Shown: positions 6,930 through 14,939, counted from the stretch's first letter. The stretch: DNA of 15,891 nt from DATBAT01 sp036271375 (GCA_036271375.1 DATBAT010000067.1:1-15891); one strand, 5' to 3'. Notes: generated from the letters alone by a model not told the origin. Program-made: numbers and translations.

Positions 6930-7600
6930 ACAACGGCCCGAGACACTTTCAGTTTCTGGAGTCGCAGCACAGGCCGAGTCTTTTTCGAAACCTTCCGATG
7001 GGCTGAACAAATCCTGCACAGGTGTGACCATCCCCGATCACGGTATTTCGAAAGCGCTTTCGACGCCGGCATAACTCCGCTGCCAACATACCTCAGCGTT
7101 TCGGATATTCCATCGAGCTTTGATGCGAACACGCCGACGGACATGGCGATTAACAGCTTCAATCCGAACACGTTCGCGCAGTATGGATTTCAGGAAATCG
7201 TCACCGCGGATCCGCCAATCGGCGCAAGCTCTTACAACGCGGCCTCGGCGGTATTCCATCAACGGTCGCGGCACGGCCTGACCCTCGACGCAACCTACAC
7301 GTGGTCACACACCATCGACAACGGGACTAACGAATTCTTCACCAGCCTGTGAATCCGCGGCGCGCGCAGGACACCAATCGAATCGGCGATGATCGTGGCA
7401 ACTCTGACCTGGATGTGCGCCACAAGTTTTCGCTTTCCTGGATTTGGGAGGTGCCCAAAACAAAGGCACAAAGCGGATTCGTCAAGGCGTTATTGAACGA
7501 CTATCAATTAGGCTCGGTGTTTCTGGCGCAGTCAGGACAGCCGGTAACGATTCAGTCTGGCATCGGCACGCGAGTTGCGTGCCCCACTTTTTATTTGTGA
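6930..7600 (+). pseudogene. Remnant of a second Oar-like TonB-dependent receptor, frameshifted and truncated
   Basis: Two overlapping frames together read as an internal barrel segment of the same receptor family as 2-2065. In the first frame, from about 7040, one sees LPTYLSVSD, then ITADPPIG-like VTADPPIGASSYNAAS, then LDATYTWSHTIDN. It hits TGA at 7350. The second frame takes over at 7349-7351 with VNPRRAQD, DVRHKFSLSWIWEVP and SGQPVTIQSG, and stops at 7600. Inserting one G in CCTGTGAAT (7346-7354) restores a single frame, so a one-base deletion is the likely lesion. Intact members of this family are around a thousand residues; this has about 220, lacking the signal peptide, plug, early barrel and last strands. 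The 5' boundary is uncertain: from 6930 to about 7040 the frame is open but not recognisable. The 3' end abuts the last codons of gltX, so the fragment was probably cut by rearrangement. Confidence 0.8.
7565..7595 (+). terminator. Intrinsic terminator-like hairpin at the end of the receptor remnant
   Basis: GGCACGC (7565-7571) and GCGTGCC (7577-7583) form a perfect 7-bp stem with a GAGTT loop. CCAC and TTTTTATTT (7587-7595) follow on the plus strand. Stem, spacing and T-tract fit a Rho-independent terminator reading rightward. The structure overlaps the gltX stop codon (7591-7593) and could shield gltX from convergent read-through. On the minus strand it has no following T-run. Confidence 0.55.
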
Positions 7601-9129
7601 GCCTGTCCAAAGGCTTCGACCCGTTCACGGACGCTTAAGACGTGGCGTGGGAGATCAAGTCGGCTGCCCTCTTCGAGGATCGGGATCAGCTTGTCGAATT
7701 CCGGACCAGAGTGTGACCCGGTGATGATCAGCCGAATGGGATGAAAGAGTTCTTTGCCCTTCGCGCCGGTTTCTGCTTTCACTTCGTTGACGAATTGTTT
7801 GAAGCACTCGGGCGTAAGTTGTCCGGCTTTGGCGGATTCGTCTTCCATGATCTTCACCGTGAAGCGCGCGATGACGGATTCGGTATTTTTCCCGGCGAGG
7901 ACTTCGGCGTTGTCGGGCTCGGCCAGCGCGGCTTTTGCGTCATAACGGAAGATCAGACTCGCGCGATCGGGAAATTGCTCCAAGCGGTCTACCGACGGCG
8001 CCAAAAGTTCGATCACCTTCAAGAACCATTCGCGGAAACCGGCAGGAAGCAATAGGCTGCCAGGAGCCTCCCCTTCTTTCGATAGCGCTCCTGAGCGGAA
8101 AAGGTAGCCCACGCAAGCGTTGTAAATATCTCCAGCTGACTTGCTTTTGAGGTAGTGGCGATTGAGCCAGTAGAGCTTCTCCATGTCGAAGACGGCGGGA
8201 GAAGGAGTGATACGTTCCAGGGAAAATTCTTTGGTGAGTTCCTGCGGACTGAAGATTTCTCGGTTGCCACCGGTCGGGGCCCATCCCAGCAGGGCCAAGT
8301 AGTTCACCAATGCTTCGGGAAGTACGCCCATGTCGCGGAAGTTGGCGATAGAGGTGGCTCCGTGGCGTTTGGAGAGGCGTTCGCGGTCGCTGCCGAGAAT
8401 TGTGGAGAGATGGGCGAATTCGGGAACCGGCCATCCCAAGGCTTCGTAGAGCGCGACCTGCTTGGGAGTGTTGGACAGGTGATCGTCGCCGCGAATGACG
8501 TGTGTAATTTTCATCAACGCGTCGTCGATGACGACGACGTAGTTGTATACCGGCATCCCGCTGGAGCGCATGATGATGGGATCGCTGACGACTTCGTTCG
8601 AGAATTCGACCGGACCATGGACGATGTCGTGGAACTTAATGGGGCGATCAGGGATGCGCAGGCGAATGGCGCAGGGTTCGCCCGCAGCGCGCTTGCGCTT
8701 AGCATCTTCGATGTCGATGTTGCGGCACTTACCGGAGTAGTTCGGCGGGCGATGCTCCGCCATGGCGAGGTCGCGATCTTTTTTTAATTCCTCTTCCGAG
8801 CAGAAACAGAGATAGGCCTTGCCTTCGTTCAGCAGGCGCTCGGCGTGTTCGCGATAGATTTCAAGTCGATCGGACTGGCGATAGGGGCCGTAGCCGCCAG
8901 GCTTGTCGGGACCTTCGTCCCAGTCGATGCCCATCCACTTGAGGTCGGCGATAAGTTGGTCTTCGTAGCGGGCCTCGCTGCGCTCGACATCGGTGTCCTC
9001 GATGCGGAGAATCATGGCTCCGCCCTTTTGGCGGGCGAAGAGCCAGTTGAACAGCGCAGTGCGGGCGTTGCCGACGTGGATGTGTCCTGTAGGGGAAGGT
9101 GCGAAGCGCACGCGAACGTTTTCAGTCAC
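7591..9129 (-). CDS. gltX: Glutamate-tRNA ligase
   Basis: GltX charges tRNA-Glu with glutamate using ATP. The 512-residue length suits bacterial GluRS. The class I signature PSPTGHIHVG is at residues 11-20 and the KMSKS-type loop RLSKRHG at 251-257. The glutamate/tRNA-binding core includes LRIEDTD (41-47) and VIRGDDHL (211-218). A zinc site of the GluRS type is visible as C108, C110, Y131 and C135. The C-terminal helical anticodon-binding domain follows from about 320. The start is GTG at 9129, with no clear Shine-Dalgarno. Upstream in-frame extension is not supported, because the HIGH region begins only ten residues in. Whether it is discriminating or also charges tRNA-Gln cannot be told by eye. 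The last codons overlap a rightward hairpin belonging to the receptor remnant. The RDD gene lies 104 bp upstream on the same strand. Confidence 0.97.
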   Translation of the reverse strand: MTENVRVRFAPSPTGHIHVGNARTALFNWLFARQKGGAMILRIEDTDVERSEARYEDQLIADLKWMGIDWDEGPDKPGGYGPYRQSDRLEIYREHAERLLNEGKAYLCFCSEEELKKDRDLAMAEHRPPNYSGKCRNIDIEDAKRKRAAGEPCAIRLRIPDRPIKFHDIVHGPVEFSNEVVSDPIIMRSSGMPVYNYVVVIDDALMKITHVIRGDDHLSNTPKQVALYEALGWPVPEFAHLSTILGSDRERLSKRHGATSIANFRDMGVLPEALVNYLALLGWAPTGGNREIFSPQELTKEFSLERITPSPAVFDMEKLYWLNRHYLKSKSAGDIYNACVGYLFRSGALSKEGEAPGSLLLPAGFREWFLKVIELLAPSVDRLEQFPDRASLIFRYDAKAALAEPDNAEVLAGKNTESVIARFTVKIMEDESAKAGQLTPECFKQFVNEVKAETGAKGKELFHPIRLIITGSHSGPEFDKLIPILEEGSRLDLPRHVLSVRERVEAFGQAHK

Positions 9130-9204
9130 AGGGTGATGGTAGCAAAAACGGTTGGAAATTTAGTTCTCAGTTATTGGTTCCTAGTTCTAAACGCAAACGC
9201 TAGA

Positions 9205-9224
9205 GACAGGTGTCGCCACCTGTC
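9205..9224. other. Perfect 8-bp-stem hairpin between the RDD gene and gltX
   Basis: GACAGGTG (9205-9212) and CACCTGTC (9217-9224) are exact inverted copies around a TCGC loop. The hairpin lies 9 bases past the RDD stop codon on the minus strand. The following minus-strand sequence TCTAGCGTTTGCGTTTAG is only moderately T-rich, so it is at best a weak terminator. It may instead be a copy of a dispersed palindromic repeat. Confidence 0.55.
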
Positions 9225-9233
9225 CCCGCCGCG

Positions 9234-10388
9234 CTAGGACGGGCTAACGTAGGTCCGGGTGATGCGGTCGTGCCAGCAGAGTTGATCTTCGTCGAGCAGG
9301 CACCAGGCGTAGCCCATCCCCATGCACGCCGCGGACATGGCGGCGGTTATTGCACGCCAGCGGCGAGTGGGTCGAAACACCGGCTTACCGTCGAAGCTGC
9401 GCAGTTGCAAACGAGACAGGCGGAGGCCAAGCGTCGTTCCGCAATAAGTGAGCGCAAGAAAATGGTAGGCGGACCAGAAGACTCCGAAGAGCGCGGCGGA
9501 CGCTATCAACTTTTGCGTTAGCGGCAACGGGGTTGGCGTCACAGATTGAAAGATCGCCGCGAACATTACCACGCAAGAAATGATGACGATGGCATCGAGA
9601 GCGGTCGCGATGCCTCGATGGGAAAGCGACGCCGCCTGCAACGGCACTTCAAACTCGCTGGGCTTGACCTCTGGCTTTTCTTCCGGCCCGATGAGAATTC
9701 CACCTAGCGCTGGTCCCGGCGGTGGCGCGTCGGGGACTTCGAGGATTCGCGGACGGTCAAGAATAGGATCGGCCAGTTCGTCTACCCGGCGCGGCGGAGC
9801 CATGGCTAAGCGCGGGAACTCCAGAATTCGGGCGGAGCTGTCGTTTTCGACCCGCACTTTCTTTGCGTGCGTTTCTACCGGAATTACTTGCTGAGTAAGA
9901 ATCGGCTGCGGAGGTGGCTCGACCGGCGCATGACGCAGGGGCGGCGGATCGCTCTCGAACTTTAGTTGCAGCGACGGGAAACGCGGTTCTTTGGTGGTGC
10001 GACGGGCGCGATAGTGATTCAGCTTCGCCGACAATTCCTGGCGCCAGCGGTCTTCAACCTCCGCCGGTTCGGCGCTCAAAACTAGAGGGCTCTCTGCGTT
10101 TACTACATGTGCTGGCTGTTCGATGACCGGAGAAGATTCAGCTTCCGATTCCACCACGAAGCGAGCCTTGGGGGCAGGATGTTCCAGGCTTACAGCAAAT
10201 TCCTGCTCGCTGGCATCGTACGCTTCAGGATCAACCAAAACTGGAGAGTGGGCCTCGGGCTCGACTTCGAATTTTGACTTCATAGCAGGGCGAGACGCGA
10301 GCGCACAGCGGCAGTTGTCTCCACATACGGGACAAGGCATGGACCGATCTTTCGCGAGAGAACCTGAGCCTGATGAACCCGTCGTCAT
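9234..10388 (-). CDS. RDD-family membrane protein with N-terminal cysteine motif and proline-rich linker
   Basis: This 384-residue protein has three parts. Residues 19-28 hold CPVCGDNCRC, four cysteines in a zinc-ribbon-like spacing. Residues 40-250 are acidic and proline-rich, probably disordered, with the basic stretch WRQELSAKLNHYRARR (115-130). Residues 258-380 form an RDD domain with about three membrane helices (263-283, 293-315, 347-364), the family motif TTLGLRLSRLQLRSFDG (318-334) and the terminal CWHDRITRTYV. RDD proteins are inner-membrane proteins, some linked to ion transport; the function here is unknown. ATG 10388 opens the longest frame. ATG 10340 would start directly before CPVCG (368 residues) and leave more room for divergent promoters; neither has a clear ribosome site. 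The gene is divergent from lptD, and gltX follows 104 bp downstream. Confidence 0.85.
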   Translation of the reverse strand: MTTGSSGSGSLAKDRSMPCPVCGDNCRCALASRPAMKSKFEVEPEAHSPVLVDPEAYDASEQEFAVSLEHPAPKARFVVESEAESSPVIEQPAHVVNAESPLVLSAEPAEVEDRWRQELSAKLNHYRARRTTKEPRFPSLQLKFESDPPPLRHAPVEPPPQPILTQQVIPVETHAKKVRVENDSSARILEFPRLAMAPPRRVDELADPILDRPRILEVPDAPPPGPALGGILIGPEEKPEVKPSEFEVPLQAASLSHRGIATALDAIVIISCVVMFAAIFQSVTPTPLPLTQKLIASAALFGVFWSAYHFLALTYCGTTLGLRLSRLQLRSFDGKPVFRPTRRWRAITAAMSAACMGMGYAWCLLDEDQLCWHDRITRTYVSPS

Positions 10389-10484
10389 TTCGAGTTGGAG
10401 CGCTTTGCTACCCGGGGCGGCATCGTGCTAACGTCACGCATACCCCACTGGAAACGACGCCTGCGGGGTTTCATTGCGCTTCCG

Positions 10485-12941
10485 ATGAGTCCCCGCATAC
10501 GAATCCTTATCACGGCAGCGTTCCTTTGTCATCTGTTAGTCGCCCCCCGCTTAGTAACCAGCCAGTTGCTTGCTCCGGCCAATCAAAACAAAGACGAAAA
10601 AACTTCTTCCAATTGTCCGCTGAAACGTGATGAGGACGGCGTGTGCGCTCTGCAACAGGAAAAAGACGGCTCGATTTACAAACTTCGCCAGCAGGCCGAG
10701 ATCCACTACAGCGGGTACATTCTTCGGGCGGATGAAGTCACCTACGATTCCGACAGTGGACAAGTAACGGCCGAGGGACACGTCGTCGCCGACGGCGGAA
10801 GCAACGACGAGCATCTGCTGGCGAGCCGCGCCACTTACAACGTGAAGTTGAAAACCGGACGATTCGAGAACGTTTCCGGAGCGATCGGAGTGCAACTCAG
10901 GCATTCCCAGTTCGTTCTGACTTCGGCTTCGCCTTTCGCTTTTACCGGCAAAGTCGTGGAGAAGACCAGCCCTGACCATTACGTGGTTTACGGCGGCACC
11001 GTCACCACCTGTAATCTGCCGAAGCCAAAGTGGCAATTCAACGCGCGTAAGGTGGTCGTGGACGTGGGCGCGGACGCCAAGATTTATCACAGCACGTTTC
11101 GCATTCGTGGGGTACCGGTGCTGTATTTGCCTTTCGCTACGCATCCCGTGGAGAGCAAGCGCGAATCGGGATTTCTAATTCCGAGCCTGGGGCAGTCTTC
11201 GCGTAAAGGGACTTTTTTTGGAGAGTCGGTGTATTGGGCGATCAGTCGGAGTATGGACGCGACCTTGGGAGCGCAGTATTTTTCGATGCGCGGCTGGGCT
11301 CCACAGGGTGAGTTTCGTATGCGGCCGAACGAATCATCGTTCCTGGACCTGAGCTTCTACGGCGTGCTTGACCGCGGATTCGGCATCAACGCAGACGACC
11401 AAGGTGGCGCCAACGTGAAGCTGAACGCCGAGAGCAAGTTTCCCCACAACTTTCGTGGGGTGGCGAACATCGACTACCTGACTTCTTACGTTTTCCGCCT
11501 CGCATTTAACGAAGTGTTCACCCAGGCGGTTTCTTCCGAAGTTAAGTCGCAGGCGTTTCTCTCCAACACAACCAATGGGTTTTCCTACAACGCGCTAACC
11601 GAGCGCTATCAGAACTTCGAGAGCACGGCGACCGGCGATGTGATTACCATTTTGCATGCCCCGAGCATTGGACTTTCCAGCGTAGACCGGCAGATTGGGA
11701 ATTCTCCGTTTTATTGGTCTTATGACGCCTCAGCCGATGGCATTTCGCGCAGCGAGCCTTCGTTTCGCACGGCACCGCTGGTAGGCAGGTTTGATTTCGC
11801 TCCCAGTTTGGCTCTGCCCCTGCAATGGCAGGGATGGTCGCTGCGTCCAGAAGTCACGCTCCGCGACACATTCTACACGCAGCAGTTGATTCCATCGCCG
11901 AGCAGCTTTGGCACTGCCAGCTACGATGGAATCAATCGCCGGGCGTTTGAAGGGACGGTCGAAATTCGTCCGCCATCGCTCGAGCGTGTATTCGACAAAG
12001 AGTTTCGAGGCCGCAAATGGAAGCATGTGGTCGAGCCGCGCATTGTGTATCGCTACGTGGCTGGTGTCGACAACTTCGATCACATCCTGCGTTTTGATTC
12101 GAGCGACATTCTCACCGACACCAATGAGGTCGAGTACAGCATCGTGAACCGGCTGTTCTCCAAGCGGGTGTTACCGGCGGCTAAGGATTGCGGGCCGGAG
12201 GGCATTCCTACCAATCTGATTCTCGGCGGGCAGGCCGCACAAGATGACGTCCCCTGGAACCGCGACGAAACTCTCACGTCAGCCTGCGCGGATGAACCGC
12301 AGGTCCGCGATGTGGTGACTTGGGAATTGGCACAGAAGTATTTCATCGATCCGACCTTTGGGGGCGCGCTGGTGCCGGGCCGCCGCAACGTCTTCACGAC
12401 CACCGATGACTTGACTGGGATTGCATTCCTGACCGGCGAACGACGGCTGTCACCGTTGATTTCCCGCCTTAGGGTACAGACCAGTGCGCGCACCGACGTG
12501 GAATGGGACTTGGACTACGACTTCCAGCATGGCTCGATGAACGCCAGCACGGCGCTGGTGAACTACCACTGGAGGTCGTTCACTCTGGGAGGTGGCGATG
12601 CGTTTCTGCGTGCCCAGGGAGAAACGTTGACGCCGGGTCAGGCCACTCCGGCAATCCCTGCGCCGACGATGTTCAATCAGTTTCGCGTGCTGTTGGGCTA
12701 CGGATATCCCAACAAGCGCGGGTTCAGTGGCGCAGCCAACGTCGGCTTCGATGCCAACCTCAATTTCCTGCAGTACGCTGCCATACAAACCACCTACAAC
12801 TGGGATTGCTGCGGCATCAGCGCCGAGTTCCGGCGCTTCAACCTGGGGACGGTCCGCGATGAGAACCAGTTCCGCTTCACTTTCGCGCTGGCCAATATCG
12901 GAAATTTCGGCAATCTGAGCCGCCGCGACCGCCTTTTCTAG
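10485..12941 (+). CDS. lptD: LPS-assembly protein LptD (outer-membrane LPS translocon)
   Basis: LptD inserts lipopolysaccharide into the outer leaflet together with LptE. From ATG 10485 the protein has 818 residues, close to the family norm. A signal peptide is visible at 1-26 (RIR, then a hydrophobic core, ending VTSQ). An OstA-like β-jellyroll follows (about 68-200, with YILRADEVTYDSDSGQVTAEGHV). The LptD barrel starts near YHSTFRIRGVPVLYLPF (201-217) and RESGFLIPSLGQS (226-238), and runs to the C-terminal NQFRFTFALANIG. Cysteines C44, C54, C176 and the adjacent pair C775-C776 mirror the arrangement in E. coli LptD (C31, C173, C724, C725), where non-consecutive disulfides are needed for function. 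An in-frame ATG at 10395 would add 30 basic residues before the signal peptide and nearly abut the divergent RDD start, so I prefer 10485. larE follows after 25 bp. Confidence 0.94.
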   Translation: MSPRIRILITAAFLCHLLVAPRLVTSQLLAPANQNKDEKTSSNCPLKRDEDGVCALQQEKDGSIYKLRQQAEIHYSGYILRADEVTYDSDSGQVTAEGHVVADGGSNDEHLLASRATYNVKLKTGRFENVSGAIGVQLRHSQFVLTSASPFAFTGKVVEKTSPDHYVVYGGTVTTCNLPKPKWQFNARKVVVDVGADAKIYHSTFRIRGVPVLYLPFATHPVESKRESGFLIPSLGQSSRKGTFFGESVYWAISRSMDATLGAQYFSMRGWAPQGEFRMRPNESSFLDLSFYGVLDRGFGINADDQGGANVKLNAESKFPHNFRGVANIDYLTSYVFRLAFNEVFTQAVSSEVKSQAFLSNTTNGFSYNALTERYQNFESTATGDVITILHAPSIGLSSVDRQIGNSPFYWSYDASADGISRSEPSFRTAPLVGRFDFAPSLALPLQWQGWSLRPEVTLRDTFYTQQLIPSPSSFGTASYDGINRRAFEGTVEIRPPSLERVFDKEFRGRKWKHVVEPRIVYRYVAGVDNFDHILRFDSSDILTDTNEVEYSIVNRLFSKRVLPAAKDCGPEGIPTNLILGGQAAQDDVPWNRDETLTSACADEPQVRDVVTWELAQKYFIDPTFGGALVPGRRNVFTTTDDLTGIAFLTGERRLSPLISRLRVQTSARTDVEWDLDYDFQHGSMNASTALVNYHWRSFTLGGGDAFLRAQGETLTPGQATPAIPAPTMFNQFRVLLGYGYPNKRGFSGAANVGFDANLNFLQYAAIQTTYNWDCCGISAEFRRFNLGTVRDENQFRFTFALANIGNFGNLSRRDRLF

Positions 12942-12966
12942 ACTACGTTTCTTATAAGATAGCTGC

Positions 12967-13809
12967 ATGCATTTGAAGGCTGAACTCGCCGCAAAACAGA
13001 CCCGCCTCGACGAGCGCCTGCTCGGCTTGGGACGGACGCTGGTGGCGTATTCCGGCGGAGTCGACTCAGCGTATTTGGCGTGGGCGGCGCATCGCGCTTT
13101 AGGCGCGGACATGCTGGCGGTGATCGCCGATTCGGCCAGCCTGGCACGGGCGCAACTTGCCGACGCGATTGCGTTCGCGCATGAGCAGCAAATTCCTATC
13201 GAAGTAATCGCCACGGAAGAGCTCGATCGTCCGGAATATGCCCGCAATGACGGCAGTCGCTGCTTCCATTGCAAAGACGAGCTATTCACGGTGATGGAGA
13301 AATTCCGCGAGACGAGCGGCTTTGATGCCATTGCCTATGGAGTCAATGTGGATGACCAGGGCGATTTTCGTCCGGGGCAAGCTGCGGCGAAGCAGCATGC
13401 GGTCGCGGCGCCTCTGTTCGATGCTGGGCTAACCAAGGCAGAGATACGCGGCCTGGCAGAGGCCGCCGGCCTTCGTGTTTGGGACAAACCTGCTTCGGCA
13501 TGTCTATCTTCGCGGATCGAGTATGGCCGCGAGGTGACGCGAGAAGCACTTCTCATGGTCGAGCGCGGCGAAGATGCGTTACGCGCGTTGGGGTTTCGTC
13601 AGTATCGGGTGCGGCATCACGGGCAGATTGTTCGCATCGAGATCGACCGCGACGAGTTGCCTCGAGCGTTGAATCCGGAGATGGCAACCGAGTTCACTCG
13701 TATCTTCAAGGCCCTGGGATTCAAGTTCGTCACCCTGGATATGGAAGGCTTCCGCTCGGGATCGATGAATATGCTGTTGCCGGTGACAGAAATCGGTAAA
13801 GCCCACTGA
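12967..13809 (+). CDS. larE: LarE-like ATP-dependent sacrificial sulfur transferase
   Basis: LarE belongs to the PP-loop ATP pyrophosphatases. In lactobacilli it adenylates the pyridinium dicarboxylate precursor made by LarB and gives up a cysteine sulfur, on the way to the nickel-pincer cofactor of lactate racemase. The 280-residue protein shows the PP-loop SGGVDS at 29-34, RCFHCKDELF (98-107, C99 and C102), AYGVNVDD (123-130), and KPASACLSSRI (174-184). C179 of that last motif corresponds to the sacrificial C176 of Lactiplantibacillus plantarum LarE. No larA, larB or larC is in the window, so the pathway role here is open; a related sulfur-transfer role is possible. It starts 25 bp after lptD, close enough for cotranscription, although TATAAG at 12952-12957 could be part of its own -10. 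There is no clear ribosome site. Confidence 0.9.
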   Translation: MHLKAELAAKQTRLDERLLGLGRTLVAYSGGVDSAYLAWAAHRALGADMLAVIADSASLARAQLADAIAFAHEQQIPIEVIATEELDRPEYARNDGSRCFHCKDELFTVMEKFRETSGFDAIAYGVNVDDQGDFRPGQAAAKQHAVAAPLFDAGLTKAEIRGLAEAAGLRVWDKPASACLSSRIEYGREVTREALLMVERGEDALRALGFRQYRVRHHGQIVRIEIDRDELPRALNPEMATEFTRIFKALGFKFVTLDMEGFRSGSMNMLLPVTEIGKAH

Positions 13810-13827
13810 AATCCGTCGCGGATTTCA
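13807..13827 (+). other. Perfect hairpin spanning the larE stop codon
   Basis: TGAAATCCG (13807-13815) and CGGATTTCA (13819-13827) are exact complements with a TCG loop, giving a 9-bp stem that begins with the TGA stop. No T-run follows, so it is not a canonical intrinsic terminator. It may mark the mRNA 3' end or be part of the repeat element just downstream. Confidence 0.6.
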
Positions 13828-13850
13828 CATGGATTCTCAATTCAAGATCC

Positions 13851-13870
13851 GCGCAAATCGGCGCAAATCC
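13851..13870. repeat. Short tandem repeat, two copies of a 10-bp unit
   Basis: GCGCAAATCG (13851-13860) is followed directly by GCGCAAATCC (13861-13870), flanked by ATCC and GCGG. The word ATCCG also occurs in the hairpin at 13807-13827. Together these make a 65-bp repeat-rich gap between larE and the DsbA-like gene, resembling dispersed AAATCCGCG repeats. Confidence 0.55.
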
Positions 13871-13930
13871 GCGGTCACGGCTTCCCCATTCCCTGCTTTT
13901 GCTATGAGATAATCGTTTTTTACCCTTCCT

Positions 13931-14884
13931 ATGCATAGGCGGTTTCTAGTGTCTCTTTTCCAACGCAGCTTGGTGGTTTTCCTGGTGATTTGTGCCGGGT
14001 GCTCGGCCCAGTCGGTATCACCGGATCTCTCACAAAAAATTGAGCGCCGGGTACGCAGTTACTACAAAGTACCCCCTCAAGTGAAGGTAGTCATCAGCCC
14101 GTTGAAGCCCAGCGAGTTTCCTAACTACGACGCTGTGACCGTCACATTCGATACCGGTGAGAAACAACAGCCATTCGACTTTCTGCTTTCACGCGATGGG
14201 AAGACGTTGGCCCGCTTCAACAAGATGGATCTAACTTCCGATCCTTATGCCGAGGTGATGCAAAAGATCAACACCACCGGCCGGCCCATACGCGGAAACA
14301 AGTCCGCCAAAGTCGTGGCGGTGAATTTTGACGATTTTCAATGCCCCTTCTGCTCACGCATGCACCAGACGCTTTTCCCCGGCTTAATGAAGGAGTACGG
14401 CGACAGGGTGCAGTGGATCTATAAGGACTTCCCTCTCGTCGAAATTCATCCATGGGCGATGCACGCCGCGGTGGACGCCAATTGCCTGGCCGCGCAGAAC
14501 GGCGACGCCTACTGGCAGTACGCCGATTACCTACACGACAATCAGAAAGAAGTCGGTGGGCAGAAGGGACACGACGCGCAGTTTGCCGCGCTAGACTCAT
14601 TGGCGATGAAGCAAGGCGAAACCCAAAAAGTGGACGCCACCAAACTGCAAGCCTGCATCAAAGCGCAAGATGAAACCGCGGTAAAAGCCTCGATGCATGA
14701 GGGCGAAGCGCTCGGAGTGGAAGCTACGCCCAGCATGTTCGTAAACGGCGAAAAGATCGATGGCGCATTGCCAGTCGAAGAGGTCCGCGCCGTGTTAGAC
14801 CGCGCCTTGCAGCAGGCAGGAGTCGCGCCCCCGGTGCATGCGCCGGCTACGCCGCCAGTTGGAGCTCCTGCTCCCGGCAAGTAA
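13931..14884 (+). CDS. DsbA-like periplasmic thiol-disulfide oxidoreductase
   Basis: This 317-residue protein has an N-terminal export signal (hydrophobic core about residues 12-24, then CSAQS). The lipobox is poor (CAGC), so a soluble periplasmic protein or a lipoprotein are both possible. Residues 31-105 form a separate α/β region found before the thioredoxin domain in related proteins. The DsbA-type thioredoxin fold follows from about 126, with active site CPFC (138-141) in FDDFQCPFC, the cis-proline in ATPSMF (P267), and a second cysteine pair, C185 and C242, typical of the Thioredoxin_4 group. The tail (295-317) is Pro/Ala-rich. It should oxidise or isomerise disulfides of exported proteins. 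The ATG at 13931 lacks a ribosome site; GTG 13949, preceded by AGGCGG, is an alternative. GATAAT at 13908-13913 may be a -10 box. The SurA-like gene follows after 64 bp. Confidence 0.91.
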   Translation: MHRRFLVSLFQRSLVVFLVICAGCSAQSVSPDLSQKIERRVRSYYKVPPQVKVVISPLKPSEFPNYDAVTVTFDTGEKQQPFDFLLSRDGKTLARFNKMDLTSDPYAEVMQKINTTGRPIRGNKSAKVVAVNFDDFQCPFCSRMHQTLFPGLMKEYGDRVQWIYKDFPLVEIHPWAMHAAVDANCLAAQNGDAYWQYADYLHDNQKEVGGQKGHDAQFAALDSLAMKQGETQKVDATKLQACIKAQDETAVKASMHEGEALGVEATPSMFVNGEKIDGALPVEEVRAVLDRALQQAGVAPPVHAPATPPVGAPAPGK

Positions 14885-14939
14885 ACTATTCGTTTGCACG
14901 AGAAACATCTGTCCCGGGGCCAACTCGCGTAGCCCCACT

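Noticed and set aside
8155..8787. A 210-codon open frame on the plus strand inside gltX
   Set aside because: It is antisense to a confidently identified GluRS. Its translation is the low-complexity acidic/valine-rich type expected from the complement of a GC-rich gene.
10389..10484. A promoter for lptD, such as TTGCTA near 10408, and the ACCCC...GGGGT inverted repeat at 10442-10469
   Set aside because: No convincing -10 box lies at a suitable distance, and the inverted repeat has a short stem and a long loop.
10551..11144. A 197-codon minus-strand frame inside lptD
   Set aside because: It is a shadow of the signal-peptide and OstA-domain region; no recognisable motif.
12450..13331. A 293-codon open frame on the minus strand across the lptD-larE junction
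   Set aside because: It overlaps two conserved genes on the other strand, and its Ser/Ala/Arg-rich translation shows no domain.
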